The notes below the pieces were generated by a model that made no database searches, was not told the DNA's origin, and worked only from the letters and a program-made list of their open reading frames with translations. A stretch of 64,000 nt of DNA. It comes from Lumbricus terrestris. Taxonomy: Eukaryota > Annelida > Clitellata > Crassiclitellata > Lumbricidae. Shown one piece after another: positions 13,346-29,000 of the stretch (positions are counted from its first letter, which is position 1; every line of letters starts with the position of its first letter). A program made the translations under genes and the position numbers. The stretch covers positions 39,584,995-39,648,994 of the forward strand of contig OX457047.1 of the NCBI GenBank assembly GCA_949752735.1, read 5' to 3'.

Positions 13346-14410
13346 ATTAAGGGTTGTCCGTGAGAGTAGTCCGTGGTGGTCCGGGTCGAGTCTACTCTAA
13401 TAGCCTATCTTTGGTTACATCTCACAACTCATTAATTACGTTGTAGGCCTATATAATATTGTATAAAACCATTATCGTGTCGCTTCTCGATGAGGTTAAT
13501 TTTATGATGACATTAAAATAAGAATCAACAGCGTACAAAGCCGTTCGATCGTGGATTGATTGTTTTAGGTTTGACCATTTGAAGTGATCGTGATGAAATT
13601 CAGGACCCTAACAGAGGTAGGCCTATAGACCCGATCTATGGGCCCGGAAAATGCTAGGATTGTTTAAACTGATCCATTAGGCAAACGCCTATAATTGGCC
13701 AAGTGGTTTCGATTACCTATTAAAGCCACATTACCAGCAGCTGTAGACGCGAAATCCGGTAGGCCTATACGAGCAACTCGACCAATAATGCTGCGAATAG
13801 CCTAGGCGTGTCTGATAGTATCAGTACTTCAGATGCGTTGGTAATGTTGAGCTGAAGCCTGAATACCGATAATGTGCACATAGACTACATGTAACAGGCA
13901 TAGTTTTAATTAACATAAACATTGCCCAAATCAAATCTTTTATCCATTCAGTATAGAACCTTAATTAGTGCAGCAATGTCGCCTGCTTGTCACCTTCATT
14001 TCAATACACGAAAATTGATTGATGGATGGATTGATCGAGTCTGATGGATAGAAGTAAACCTGCTTATTAAAGTAGGACACGACAGCACGACAAAGCACGA
14101 AAAGTCTCATGTACGACAATCCTGAAAAAGCCGATGATAATGGCCTTGGCCTTCTGAGACTGTTATGTAGTCACATCTGCGGCAAGACATCGAAGAAAAG
14201 GATTACTGTACGCGGTGAGGCAAGTAACAGTTGAGGCACCGCATGTTAAAACGTTCACTCAGCGTTTTTTTTAAAAGAATTATTGGTGTCAGTTTTCAGT
14301 TAAACTTTTCATACTTTTGGGGTATGAATATAATGCAATGAGTGTTATGCTATGCATTCGAATATTTGATTGCACCCTTGGTTTTGAAAACTTGCTACTG
14401 CCCATCATGT

Positions 14411-14610
14411 GGGGCGCGGTGGTGTAGTGGTGGCGTCGTTGCCTTGAAGCCGGAAGGTTCAAGGTTCGAATCCACCTCGCCGCGTAAGGACCTTGGACAA
14501 GTCCTTCACTCGCAAATGCTCAGCGCTTCGGCGTGAAACTCCGAAGCAGTGTCCGCTCTGCATTCGGGAGCGCCTCTGAGTAGAGAGAGCCTGAAGGGGC
14601 GCTATAACAT
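14411..14610 (+). mobile_element. tRNA-derived SINE (family 1), full length
   Basis: The head GGGGCGCGGTGGTGTAGTGG holds an A-box-like segment, and the B-box GGTTCGAATCC follows about 55 bp from the head. The body includes CAAGTCCTTCACTCGCAAAT and GCTCAGCGCTTCGGCGTGAA. The tail reads GGGAGCGCCTCTGAGTAG..CTGAAGGGGCGCTATAAC. It ends about 300 bp upstream of the PGAP1 start codon, so it may lie in the promoter or 5'UTR. Confidence 0.88.
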
Positions 14611-14910
14611 AAGGGATGCATATATAGGCCTAGACGCATATTCCAGACGCTCCTGTTACCACAACAGGTGCGATTTGCTGTTTCAAACGGGATGGATCGT
14701 GGAATCATGGTCGCAGCGATCGATAGCGTGGATGGGTTGGGATGCTTTGTCTCCGCAGCCGCTGCTACAGTAGCAGAGAGGGAGGAGAGGGAGGCGGAGG
14801 AGACGATAGGAGGAGGATTGACTATAGAATTAGATGACCATAGTATAGACACACGGTTCTCGTATGCAGAACGTCGGTTAATTGAATAGTTTGCGTCTGA
14901 TTCGGAAACT

Positions 14911-17900
14911 ATGATCAGCCCTCTTCGAGCCTCGTTCTTCTGCGTGATCCTCGTGCTTTTCGGCCTCGGCTTATACGACGTTCTAGTCAATTTCGAGGAA
15001 AATCAGTGCGAGATTACGCGCACACAAGAAACGCCCGAATTTCTGGTAAATTTATGAATTGATCTGCTATTTGGTGCTTGTAAAGGCGTAATTGCAGTAT
15101 GCTGCGGTCCCCGATACTGCAATTTCGCCGCGTAATCTAGTAATAATTATAATCTAAATAAGTTTACTTCTACAGCGCCAATGTTTTGATGCCAAAGGCA
15201 TTGAGTGATGCTCCCTACTAGATGCAAAAGCGTTGTCTATAGCAAAATCCAGGCCTAGTCAAGCCGAAAGCCAATAAGGGAGAGCCCAAGAAATTACGTT
15301 TTCCGAGTTTTATAGGCCTACAGACACTGGCCCCTCTATCTGACGTGCCCCAATTGGATTGAATTTTTCATAGGGACCTAATTTTCTTCAGTCATTCTGG
15401 TATTTTAAATGCCAGCAAGAGCTCAATAAAACGAATAAAATTATCATCATCATCAAGTTGATGCGTAAACAGTCTTAAATAAATAAGTAACGCAATAGTG
15501 CAATGAAATCACTGAAATGTGCTATAGTGACTTGTCAATGGCAACCAGCTTGTTCTGAGAAGCTCAGCTAAGTCAAATCCACAAGCACCAATATATGTCT
15601 TTATCCAACGGCTGTGGCAGCAGTGAAAGTTCATTGCTTTACCAATGTGAAATTTGTTATGTTGTTGACGAATCTGGTTATGTTCTCTTATACAAGTGCC
15701 ATGATTGTTTACAACCTTTTTCATTGTCCTCTTTGTCATGTATCAGGCTGTGTGTGTGCTCGTTCAACAGTAGATCTACAATAATGGTTGTACACCAAAA
15801 ATTCTGTTCACATCTACCCGTGTCCATGGAAAACAACTCACCTCTGCATCTTAGCACTTTAGCAGTGTACTCACTCTGCTCAACTCGTTTTCCCAATGCT
15901 TAGTAAATGGAGTTTGCTTCAGACGCTATCCAAATATTCAGCTTTTAGCTCATGTTTACAATTCGTGCATCAAGACAAATAAATTGTATTGGTACATTAG
16001 ACAGTTTATCTATGGTCAATGGTAACAAGTTTGAATGTTTGAGCACTGTAATCTTGTAATGCAATGATAGGCAAAGTATATAATATTATTGTTCCTTCTT
16101 TGTTTACTAGTGGTACTATCATGCTACTTGAATATAAGAATACATGAACAGTACAATTACAGTATGTAGATGGTACGTTAAACTGTTTCTCTTATCATAA
16201 TTTTTTTTAGAAAGTTGAGTTGAATGCTACTACTAGGAAGAGATTTCCAAAATACAATCTGTATTTCTATGGAGAAGGGTGAGTAATACGTACAACGTCG
16301 TACATTCTTAGCAATAATTTAGCATTTGTCAAATTCTGTTGGAATAAATTGATTTTGCAATTGTTTCGTCTGAAGCTTTATTTAAAAATACTTTTGGCTA
16401 TTACAAGGTCTTATTGAAGTGGTGTCTTTGTTCTGTAGGACTTTTATTCCATTTTACCAGCAATGTTGCACTTATTTTGAGAAGTATCAAATTGCTAGAT
16501 GCATTTCTGACAAAAACATTATAGTATTAATTATTATTATTCAATAGTATTATTGTTCATTAGTAGGTATTACATAGCATCTATTAAGACCAGCTACTCA
16601 GGAGTCTATAAATGGCACACCTGGGAAAACATGTTACAGTGTTGGATTTTAAATTTTGTTAACTCTCTATTTATAACTGGAACAAGCAGAAATTCATGGA
16701 GGGATGAGCAAAATAAGATGCGTGGCATTTGGTGCCTTGAATTTTATGCTTCCTAATGGTAAAATTACATATTTTTCAAGTGCTTAACAGGAAATGCATG
16801 AACGGCATGATATTACCTAGTTGTCCGATATGTCTGGGCTTATGCTAACACTGATTGAATTTTAAGTAGTAGGCCTACTTAATATTTATGGCATGTATCA
16901 CTTTCAACAGAAATCACGATGTAACATGGTTTGGGATAAGAAGCCAAAATTTCGATTTTTTCAATTGAACTTGATCTGTTTTTCTGTCTAACTTTTAGGA
17001 AATACGCCAAAGATGCACAGTAAGTGTACCGTCCGAAGTTTTACTCCAATTCTTACTTCTTTCAGCGATTCATAATCGTCATTGTAAACTACATATTTAT
17101 AAACTGCTACTCTAAAGCTTTGTGCAGGGCACCAGCTTATTCAAGAGCGCATAGCTCATTTACGATTGCTGAGCTTTTCTCGTGAGTGCTCAGCTTACAT
17201 CTCACAAGCGCTGTGAGTGCTGATCTTATTCACGAGCGTTGAGCCTTTCCACAAGTGCTGAGCTTATGTGCAAGCACTGTAATATTCATTTTTCTCTTAC
17301 AAGGGATTGCTTAGCATATAATTTTTCTCATCAGAGTGCTTTTACGGAAGACTGAAGTATCATCTCATTCATCAGATCCGTCATAACTGTTTTGTCCACT
17401 AGTCAGCCTCTCAGGCTCTCTCACCGACCGCATTGAACTTGATGATAGCATAGCAGAGATGGGGAGGGGATTGACCCTCACCTGTGCTTTTGTTGAGGCT
17501 GGGAACAAACAGGTGGCAGCGACGTTGTCGTGCTGTTTTCTTCATACCTGTGTCTAGTTCCAGGAACTCTCTCTAGATAATCAATGCCATTATTCTATGT
17601 GACCAACGGTGATCCTGCCATGGTTTTTTTAATACGTCATTTTTACGACTGCACGACCCCTGTTCTCTCCCTTCCCATCTCCCATGGTAAATTCATTATT
17701 CCCAATGAACAATTTTTATTTTTAACTGCACGAAAATGCTATTACAGCTCTGCGCAGATCCACTTAGAACTGCAATTTGTGTGTAGAACCGCACGCTAGA
17801 AAAGCCATGGATCATACTGCATTTGGATTTGTACAACATTGCTCAATGCTCGTGCCTTGGAAATTCAGCGCTAAATTGCCTATTTTAATGACTTGTAGAC

Positions 17901-17988
17901 AATATTACAAGATGTCTCCTGGTGAAGTTATCCCATATTGTGATGTGATTAATAATTTCTATAGCTCTGGTGGTGGTGGTGGTGGTGG

Positions 17989-18019
<31 letters not shown>

Positions 18020-19108
18020 GCTGGTGCTGGTGATGGTGGTGGTGGTGGTGATGGTGGTGCTGCTGATGCTGGTGCTGGTGGTGGTGGTTCTTGTGGGTGT
18101 GGTTGTTTTTATGGGTGTTGTTGTGGTGGTTGTGATGGTGGTTGTTGTGGCTGTTACAGTCATGGTGGAAATGATGATGGTGGTAGGCTGGTAGCCATGA
18201 TCATCATGGCAGTAGCAATATGGGTGATGGTGGTGGTGGTGGTGGTGGTGGTGGTGGTGGTGGTGGTGGTGGTGGTGGTGGTGGTGGTGGTGGTGGTGGT
18301 GGTCATGGCGGAGGTGATCAGTGGATTATCATCAGCCTTTCACAAGTGAGTAAAGCAATACAAATTTCAAGAAAATGGAATTTAGCAATTCCGATGATTC
18401 CTAACAATGAGACAGGGTCCACGTTAATAAGAAGACTTATAGTGGACGGTTGCTTTTGTTTGTCTTTGCAGGAAGGCCAAGTTCCGCCTCAGTGGAATTC
18501 CTGTTCTCTTTATACCTGGCAATGGTGGAAGCCACCAACAGGGTAAAATTCAAAAGTGCTCTCAGACGAACGGCATAAATGAACAATTGAAAGAATATGG
18601 CATCATTTGGTCACGCATCATTTGGCCACACATAATTGCACTAATAATATATTCCATGTATTGACTAGACGTATTGTTTTCTGTAGTCCTTGTTCGTTCT
18701 GTTAATGCCATTTGTGTGTGTGCATGAATGAATTGGATATATATATATATATATATGTATCTATATGTATATATTATATATATATAGCATATAGCCTATG
18801 CTTACAAACATACATCGATTCATGCATACATGTGTACATACACAGTACTACATGTATTATATATGCGTATAGAATTATAGATGTATTATGTATGTATATA
18901 TATATATGCAATATATTATATCTATGATATATATATATAATATATACAATAATTATGTCCATGTTTAAACGTCTGCCTATGCACACAGCCCAGTCATTTT
19001 GTAGTTTGAATAATCGATTTGCTGTCAGCATAAAAGCTTTTTGTTAGCATGTGTAATTACGTCTATTACGTTGTACCATAATTGCCTTCACTGAATATTT
19101 AGAGGGCT

Positions 19109-19166
<58 letters not shown>

Positions 19167-20044
19167 TTTGTGTGACATTGTGTGTGTACATGTATGAATT
19201 GTGTATGTATATATATATATATGTACATAAGTATATGCATTCGTGTAGAATTGTACAATTGTACATAGTGTGTGTGCGTGTGTGTATGTGCTTGTTTGCA
19301 TATATGTATATATTATATATGTATGTGTAGTTGCATATGTATGTATGTATATATTTATTATATATATGTATGTATACATGTATGTTCAATGTTCATGCAC
19401 ATGTATATTTGATCAATGTTGTTCTAAGCAATACACATGTACAATTACCGTATTACATGCATCATATATCAATAGTAAGTGCAAATGAAACCAATCCATA
19501 CTGTAGTACTGCATTATACCAGTTGGGTAGATATCCTGCTATTCAAAACGGTGTTCCATTACCAGGACTTCACAATAGGCGGCAATTTGCTGTAGCTGGT
19601 AATTTGCTTGTTTAGTGCCACACTTTCCCATGCTAGTCACAGATTGATTGGCTAATTAGAATATTTATGGCAGGAGTAGATTTTTCTGACTATACCCAGT
19701 ATAAAATGGAAGTATGTAGTGCAATAAAAATATTTATATAGCACCTATCCAAAGTCATTACAAGTGTTTGCTTGTTATTATCTGTTCATCATTTGAATTT
19801 ACCCCTGGAGGTAGTTTCATTATTATTATTAAATATTATTATTATTATTTTTAAATTTCAACATTTATTAAAAGACCAATCAAGCTTAAAACTAAACAAA
19901 AAAACAGAAATGTGGTCAAGCTTAGAGTGCATTGTTCTCGTCCCAGGGGTGTGGTGCAAAGGTTCCTCTAAAAGCAACGGCATTGAAACACTGCATGCAG
20001 ATTGAAATCCTCTGGAAGAGGTAGGCTATCTCCCTTGGATCGCC

Positions 20045-20091
<47 letters not shown>

Positions 20092-20321
20092 TTTTTTTTT
20101 TTAGCGCCCGAGGTATATATGATCCCTCAGGCTTTAAAAGCAATAAATACTAAAAACTGTGTTCTGGAGTCAACGATCGTCGTCACCGGTCGATTGTGCA
20201 AAGGTAGAGCGAAAAGAAACAGCGTTGAAGCGTTGTGTGCAAACAGAAAGACGCTGAAAGAGGTGTGCTGTCTCCTGCGGGTCTCCTGACACCATGGTCA
20301 ACCGCCGCCCTAGTTCTGATA

Positions 20322-20381
<60 letters not shown>

Positions 20382-21849
20382 TATATATTATTATAATATA
20401 TTATTATTATATATTATATGTTATTATTATTATTATTATTATATATTATATATTATTATAATATATTATTATTATATATTATATGTTATTATTATTATTA
20501 TTATTATTTAGTATTATGCATTTGATTAGTTCCATGTAGGGTTACCATACGTCCGGGTTTCCCCGGACACGTCCTCTTTTTTGGCCCCTGTCCGGGCGTC
20601 CGGGCGGCTTTCCAGAAATACGGATTTTGTCCGGGTTTCTCTCCGTCCGTCCCCGATCAATCGATTTTACTTACTTTTCCGTGTTATATAGCCTACTGTT
20701 CCTTTCCGTGAACTAAAAACGCGTCCCAGCAGTATTTAGCTCAGTAGCATGGTTGCCATCGGACTTCCGGTTCCTGATGCGGTTTTTGTAAACCAAACGC
20801 ATAACTATAACGCTAGTTACATAATGATAATTGTAGATAAAATAATAAATTTTTCAATTTCACGGAAAATTTGACATAAAAAATGCCGAAACGTAAGTGG
20901 TTATTTACAGAGCCGCCCTGAAAGCCCAATACACAGGTTTTCGTGCAGGTCGCTATGACTGAGGAGCTGACGAACATTTTGAGTGTCCTCTTTTTCATCT
21001 GAGTACTTATGGTAACCCTAGTTCCATGTGACCAGACATCTTTCGGCTGTCTCAAAACAACTTTCTTTTCTAAGATTATAATATGATTATTATGATTATA
21101 TGATTATTGATATTGATTATTGATTGTTTGCTTTGTAGTTAAATCTCTCGGTTCAGTGGCTCTGAGCATGGCAAAAACGTTGAACACCAATTATCGCTTC
21201 AACTTCTACGCTTTAGACTTTAACGAGGTAATGCCGCAAAAAATGCTCCGTCAGATATTAGCAACAGTCTGTTACTTTTCTGTAGACAGCCATCTTGATT
21301 TTTTCTAACTTTTCTTGACAACTGTTACAGAAATAGCCAGATATATAGTATATTACGTAATATATAAAGCACATAATTTTATTAATATAATATATATGTA
21401 TGTATATAAATATAAATATAATATCTATGTCTATAGCTTATATATTTATATACAGGTATATATGTATGAAATTTTATCTGTACATATATATTTATGTACT
21501 TCTACTTTTGTAATTAAGGCATTAATTTTGAATATATGAAATTTAACGTTGACGTGTTTTTTCAGGAATTATCTGTGTTATTTGGGCCTGTGCTGCCTGA
21601 GCAGACAGGTGAGTAACGCGATCGTTCGAATCTTCTTTAATCAAATCTAATCTGATCTAGCTTAAGCTAATCTAATCTAATCTCTGTCATGGCTAAGGTT
21701 ATTCTATGGCAGTTGTTTCATTTGCACTAACAAATAATTAATAATAGATAAAACCTCATAGAAATGGGTCGTTTTACTGCAATTTAGACATTTTTTGACA
21801 TCCAAAACCAAAAGAACCCAGGCTTCTAATTTCTGTTTCATCATATATC

Positions 21850-21889
<40 letters not shown>

Positions 21890-22033
21890 TTTTTTTAAAT
21901 AATTTATTTATTATTATTATCCTTGTATTTTTTTCAACAAACAACATCAGTAACAGGAAGTACAATAAAAAAGGAAGCAGTTGCCATTGTATTTATTTAT
22001 GAAAATAACGACTATATGCTATTATTATTATTG

Positions 22034-22088
<55 letters not shown>

Positions 22089-22879
22089 TATTATTATTTT
22101 TATTATTATTATTGCTATGATTATCTCAAATATTTTCAGCTAAGTTCTAATTAATTATCAATCGAAAGCATGCACGCATGAATACTAGTGATCAATGAAG
22201 AGGGGTTAGGGCAGTATAAGCTTTCATCTTTTCCTGATTTCTGTTGCTCTGTACTTAGTGTCTTGCCATTGCACCATTAGACTTTGTTGTGTGCAATGAA
22301 CACTGAAAAGATTCATTCATGTGTTCATTGGCTTTGTGTGAAGGTGCTACATAAATTATGTCTTGTGATATTTTGCTGTTACAGAGTTCGCTTTCGAGTG
22401 CATACGTCACATCCTGTCGTTGTATGGTAAGAAACGAAATCACCGACCGGAGACCGTTCTTCTTCTTGGGCACTCCATGGTGAGTCATTCGTTCATTCGT
22501 TCATTCATTCGTTTGTTCGTTCATCCATTCATTCATTCGTTCGTTCATTCAATTATTCATTCGTTCATTCAATTATTCATTCATTCATTCATTCAATTAT
22601 TCATTTTTTTATAGTGCCCCATTAAGAAGCCCACTGAGATGCGCTTCTAGTCCAACCACCTGTGAATCTTCAAGAAAGTTTTAAGGAGTGGGTAAAACAC
22701 TAATGAGTCAACCGTAGGTAACAAGTGCATCTACAATGGGAGATTATTCCGGACAGATGGACCTACAACTGAGAAAGCATGATGTTGACAGGTTGAGGTT
22801 CCAACATGAGGGACCATGTTTGCAAATGGAGTAATAAAGGCTATACTTACTTACTTACTTACTTGCCTACCTACCTATC

Positions 22880-22910
<31 letters not shown>

Positions 22911-25900
22911 CTGCCTATCTACTTACTTACTTACTTACCTGCCTACCTACCTATCTACTTACTTACTTGCCTACCTATCTACTTACTCACTTACTTACTT
23001 ACTTACTTACTTACTTACGCTGATTGTCTCGATTGTTTACACAAGCATGAAAAAATATTAAATTAATATAAGAAAATGAGAGTATTTTAGCGAAACTAAC
23101 TTCTAAGTTCTATATCAGACCTTTGAATGACCTACAATACAGAATATACATGTAGGTCAACTAAGAGGATGACAACTTAGGTGAACCATAATAGTAACTG
23201 ATACACTGCTTCAAATTTAAACCGTGCTTGAAGCATCACTCTTTTTCTTGTTCTTTGACAGGGTGGTGTTGTGGCACGTGCGCTATTCACCCTTCCCAAC
23301 TTCGACAGAAAGCTCGTCAATACAATCATCACTCTGGGGTCACCCCACCAGACACCCGTTGTACTGACCGACCCATATATGGTCCACTTCTACGAGACGG
23401 TGAATGACTATTGGTCGGAAAATGGGTCAGTTCACATGGAGGATGTGTCTCTTGTGTCAGTGGCCGGTGGATACAGGGATCTCGCTGTCAGGAGTGGACT
23501 CACTTCTCTCAATGGAGTAGGTGTTCTGTGCTCCTATTCTTTTTGATGCTCTATAGCGAGAAGTATGTTTGCTTTGAATGTATATAATATGTGCTTATTA
23601 TTTTGATCATTATTGTTATTGTCAGTGTTATTGTTGTTGTTATTGTTATTATTATTGCTATTGTTGTTATTATTATTATTATTACTATTTAGCATACTTT
23701 TTGGTACTTTTAATCCTCAAGCGTTCCAAACAATAACCAGAGATGTATTTGACGAATTTTATTATTATTGTTGTTATTATTATTGTTATTGTTTTTGTTG
23801 TTATTACTATTGTTATTGTTGTTGTTTTTCTTATAAATTATTACTATTATTGTTATTGTTTCAAATATTTTAACTTACCCATATTTACTATCTATTTATT
23901 TTTGTATGTTTGTACATATATACTGCGTATGAATGCATGAATCTATGTATATACTATGCCTGCATGTACGTCTATATGTTTTCAGGACACTTTATTTTTA
24001 GTGTCTTTTACACGCTTGCATGTTCCGGTATATGAGATGTTAGCGACTTCATTTTCTCAGCCTCAGCATTTGAGGGTGGGAGGCCAGTCCTCTCCCTCAC
24101 CGTCTCATCTTCCCACCATCAATTATGCTAATTTTTTTATTACTCAGCTGGCAGGTGAAGCAGAAAGCGTGAACCAAATTTCAGGCATGGATTTGAACCC
24201 ACAGCCTCTTGGTCAACAGTTCATGGCTCTAACCACTACACTAGTGCACAGCTATGATGTAACATAATTAAAACAAGTCCATCAATCTGGAATGAGTAGC
24301 TGGGTTTATTACATCTTACCAATCTGACTTTGTTTCGTATATCTCTCTAGTCTTTTTGTGTTGCTGTGGTTGGGCTGGGTGAGCTCCTGAGTAGGTTTCT
24401 TGAAGGGGTGTTATACAAGTCCATAGAATGAATGAATGAATGAATGTATATGGTCTTTATGATAATTATGTCATATGATATTATTTGGTTCCCGTATCTA
24501 TTCGTATTACGATTGCAATTATTTTCAGGTTTAAACTGGATGCTTTGTATATAGTTTCGTTGTAATATTTTTTGTTTTTGTTGCAATTCAGATTGGAAAT
24601 GCAGAAAACACCATGTCAACGCTTGTAAGTGTCATTTCTTTTTAACCATTTTTAGAAACCTTTTTCAGTTATTGATTGCATCTTGCGTTCAAAATACTGC
24701 AAAAAAATTCCTTTACAACTTTAGAGTCATGCTGCTGTTTCGTACCAAAGAACGAGCTATAGCGTGTGCTTGAACTCTTATAATTAATCATTTTTTTTAT
24801 CATTTTGATCCTCATTTTTGATCATTTTAATCACATTTTTATCATTTTAATCTTTTTCAATCATTTTTGATCATTTTAATCGCCTTTTTAAAATCATTTT
24901 ATCGTCATTTTCATCATTTTAATCAACTTTTAAAATAATTTTTTATCAGTTTTATCATCATCTTTGATAATTTTAATCACTTTTTATCATTTTAATCATT
25001 GATCCTAAAATTGTTATCAATGGCATTTTTTAAACATTACATCGTTAATTGTACTACCATTGCAAGATTACTTTATGCCTCCCCTGTTTGGTGGGGGTTT
25101 GCCAACGCAATGGAGCGTAAACGTCTTAACGGTCTTTTAAGAAAATTGACCCGTTCAAGCTTTCTTCCAACCGATTTTCCTAGTTTTGACACTCTGTGTT
25201 CTAGGGCTGACTCTGCCCTTTTCCGCTCTATCCTCTTAAATCCTTGTCACATTCTTCACGACCTCCTCCCTCCCCTTAAGGTCACTCCATACAATACTCG
25301 ACCATGCAAGGTCACATAATCTAACCCTTCCTAGAGTTGATTCTTTTGCCAGAAACAGTTTTATTATGTGAATGTTATATAACTTTGCATAAATGATGTT
25401 TTTTCTATTATTTATTTCCTCTGTAAACTACTGTGCGTTTGCTGGTGGTATAATAAAGAATATTCTTACTTACTTACTTTTTAATTGTTATCAATGGCAT
25501 TTTTTAAACATTACATTGTCAATTGGTTCAGTTGAGTTTCTTTTATCTTTCCAGGCGATGGCAATTCCAAGAGTCTGGCTTTCAATGGAGAACACGTGTC
25601 ACGTCTGGTATGACTGTCCCACTCTCTCTTTTTTGATGTTGTATCTGGTGCAATGTGCTTAATGTTGATGAAGAAGGAGGAGGAGGAGCAGAAGGAGAAG
25701 GGAAAGAAGAAGGACAAGGACTAGGAAAGAGGAAGAAGAAGGGGGAAGAGAGCACGCAGAGTGTGAGGAAGAACAATTGGGATGATGTGGAGTAAGAGAA
25801 ACAGAAGTAGATGAAGAGAAAGAAGGAGGGAGGAGGAGGAGGAGAAGAAGGAGAAGTAGAAGAAAAATGAGAAGACCGATAAGACGAAGGAGGAGATTGG

Positions 25901-25950
25901 TGATGATGTTGACGATGATTGACGATGACGATGTTGATGATGCAGATGCA

Positions 25951-26030
<80 letters not shown>

Positions 26031-29000
26031 CGTTGATGTGGATGATGAGGATTGAGAGGAATATGAAGATAAAGAATGAGAAGAAGACGAGCCGTCCACT
26101 AAGTTAATCTTCAAATGTAGCCAGAGGTTTGAAGTCTTAGTGACTGGATTTTTTGGCCAACTACGTTGATTAAAACTCTGCATCAAAAGTAAAATAAATG
26201 TTAATTACCAGGTTTAAAATATGATCATCTAAGATGACAATGCTCTTAATTGATGGCTTACAATTTATCTTCATCTGTCTGCTATCTTTGTTCAGGTGTA
26301 AGCAGATCATCCTTGCAACTGTTCGAGCCCTTTTTGACGCAGTTGACAAAACTACAAAGCAGGTAAAATTAGCGTGACGGCAAAAAATGAAGTTTGTTTT
26401 GCTAATTGTGATCAAATAAATAATTATTTTTCAGTTTGACCCCAGTTGACATTGCATTTTGTTCAGTCTTGCATCTTCATTCATTCATTCATTCATTCAT
26501 TCATTCATTCATTCATTCATTCATTCATTCATTTATTCATTCATTCTATGAATATAGTATGATTCTTCTTCAAAATAACTACCTGGTATTCAGAGGCACT
26601 CTGAGAGCAGCAGAGTTGTTTGTCAAGAGTGCATGCAGGAAGGACCCCAGGTCTATCTTCAGATGTGGGATCCTTTGTTTCTGGGATCTTGCAAATAAGA
26701 TGCCGAAACAGGTGCATACATCATGTGGCCAATTGTAATTTGTTATTGTAGCATTCATAAGCGTGTCACTTCATGAATCAGAGTTGCTCCCGACTCAAAT
26801 CATTGCTGACACCAACAAGTAAAATGGCATTTGGAAGAGAAATAGAAGAGCTAAGGTGGAAGACAGTTCCAATGGAGGGACTGGTATAAGCAGATTCTCG
26901 ATTGGGCAATGGTTTGACAAATGCGGGGCACTGCCCCAACAGAAATTCTAAAGTAATGTACCGTAGCAATGCGCCTAACCACATCAGGTTTGGGCTAACC
27001 CCAAGAGGTTGATGTAACCCCATGAGGTTACTGTCTAATCCTCAAGTCATCATCATCACTTGATATAAATTTATATGTATGTGCGTATGAAGCTGTTTAT
27101 GTAGCTCCTTTAAAATCCCGACAGAGACTTACGAGTGTGTGTGTGTTTGTGTTTTACAGATTGCCGTTAATCCGACATTTCGAAAGAACTCGTTCCAGTA
27201 TCATTTTGAGAAGAACGTTGGTCCTAAGTATTACAAAGCGTCGTACGATCTGATGATCCAACTCGACCCCAAGGTCAGCTGGGAACTGAGGCGGAGAAAG
27301 TCGTGGAAATACGTGCGAGATTCGGTATGCAGTTTTTCGAGCACTTTTCTGGGAACAATTGGAATATGGTATTTTTATGATTGCATTTTAACTTTTAAAC
27401 GAAATAAATGGTCCATTAGAAATTGTATAGAAATTCGACGACACGTTTGTCCATTGTTTTCTCTGTTTATTGCGGTAATTCCTGGGTTTGTTTGTTTGAG
27501 TGTATGGGGAGCCTAGTGGTTGTCATGCTAGACTGTTGCATCAAAGAGGGCAGGGGGTTGAAATCCTGACCAGAAAGGAAATTGGTTCAAGGTTCCTGCT
27601 TTGCTTCTGTCTCCTATAGCATTGAGAAGAAATGGAGCAGTCCGTTAAGCTATTAGTTTCAGTCTAACGTCACTGTGCGATAACAAAGATCATTGGCGAC
27701 GCCCTCCTCCTTTATCCAGACTTGGGACTGGCACTGTCAGAGTGCGAGCAGTGATGGAGTTTCCCTTAGGCTGCCTGAGTATCCCATAGTAAACTCCACT
27801 GTGAAATGAGTTGCTGAGTACCCTAACCATGCAAAGTGGGTGTGAGAATCTGCTGGCCATTCACCCTCATAATTATATGCCACAGCTAAGACGATGAAAT
27901 CACAAAAATTAGACCCGTTCCTGCTGCTCGGATTTAGCACAAAAGAATTTGCCATTATTCTTATTCTTCATTTGCTTCATCTTCTTGTTTGGGTGTTATG
28001 GTGTCATTCATTCAAGAATTTGGACAGTGCCTCTTCAAATGGGAATACTCAAAATGCTCCCAACTCTAGCTCAACCACAAAAAAACAGTTTTGAGCTGAA
28101 TAAAAAACTATTCAGTAAGAACCCAGGAAGCAGACATAGTTCCAACCACTGGGTTCACCACGGAAAAGGTTGATTCTACGATTCTGCGTAGTTGCGGTTT
28201 GTGCTAATGGAACCAAGAGCACTCCATTCTTGTTCATTTCTTCATCAATTCGTTCATTATGTCATATTGTTTTGTCTGTGAATGTATTCTTTAGGTTGAG
28301 TATGACCACTACTCTGTCATCGAGCTCGACAAAAGAATTGCACCGAAGTTTGGCTTCGTTGCCATCACAAACGTGGTATGTGTTTGTGAATTGCCTAAGG
28401 CTTCTTGTATACTGTGATACTCACTTTTATATTCATTACACACACTCATCTGATTTTTAAATCATTTTCTATTCCCTGCTGGAAAGTGCCTAGTATTTTG
28501 TAATCCTTTTCCATTAAGAGGTTATATATGAAAATTTGCCATGATGATTTAGACTTTAAGTCAGTTTTAGCAACTGATATTATTTTCTTTAGGATAATGT
28601 TGCGTGGGTTGGTGCTTGTACGCTGAAAGCTAAAGAAACCCGATGGTGAGTTTGAACAGTTTTAGTATCTGCTAGTTATAAACACTTTGATAAGCTGTTA
28701 TACTATCCTTTGAAATTGTAATAGTCACTCTTCCTTTGAATTTATAATTTCTGCTGTTGCACCCTTCCTTTGAATTTGTAATTTCTGATGTTGCACCCTT
28801 CCTTTGAATTTGTAATTTCTGCTTTTGCACTCTTCCTTTGAGCTTTCTACAATTGATGATGCTCTATTCTGTTCAACTTATTTTTCTGCTATTGAACTGT
28901 TCCTGTGAACTTCTTATTTCAGTTGTAGATCATTATTAGAGCATTGCAGTATCACTGCTATGCACATTGGTTCAAGATGTTTGTAGCCTAAAAACTGATG

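Larger units (their letters stand above)
11047..14410. other. Divergent spacer between PICK1 and PGAP1
   Basis: This stretch holds the 5' flanks of both genes. I see no coding exons. It contains a C16 run at 12285-12300, a family B repeat at about 13255-13345 and a dense cluster of AGGCCTA-like palindromes at 12540-13800. No TATA box or other promoter element can be assigned with confidence. Confidence 0.6.

Noticed and set aside
14411..14480. Functional tRNA gene (A-box and B-box present)
   Set aside because: The acceptor stem does not pair and the same sequence continues into a repeated non-tRNA body; it is a SINE head.
14520..14990. 156-codon minus-strand frame over the PGAP1 first exon
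   Set aside because: Antisense shadow of a SINE, the 5'UTR and exon 1; no homology of its own.
17777..18546. Long Gly-, Val- or Thr-rich open frames
   Set aside because: They are translations of a GGT microsatellite in PGAP1 intron 3, with no splice or start context.
25659..26186. 175-codon Ser-rich minus-strand frame
   Set aside because: Translation of (GAT)n and GGA tracts inside PGAP1 intron 10.
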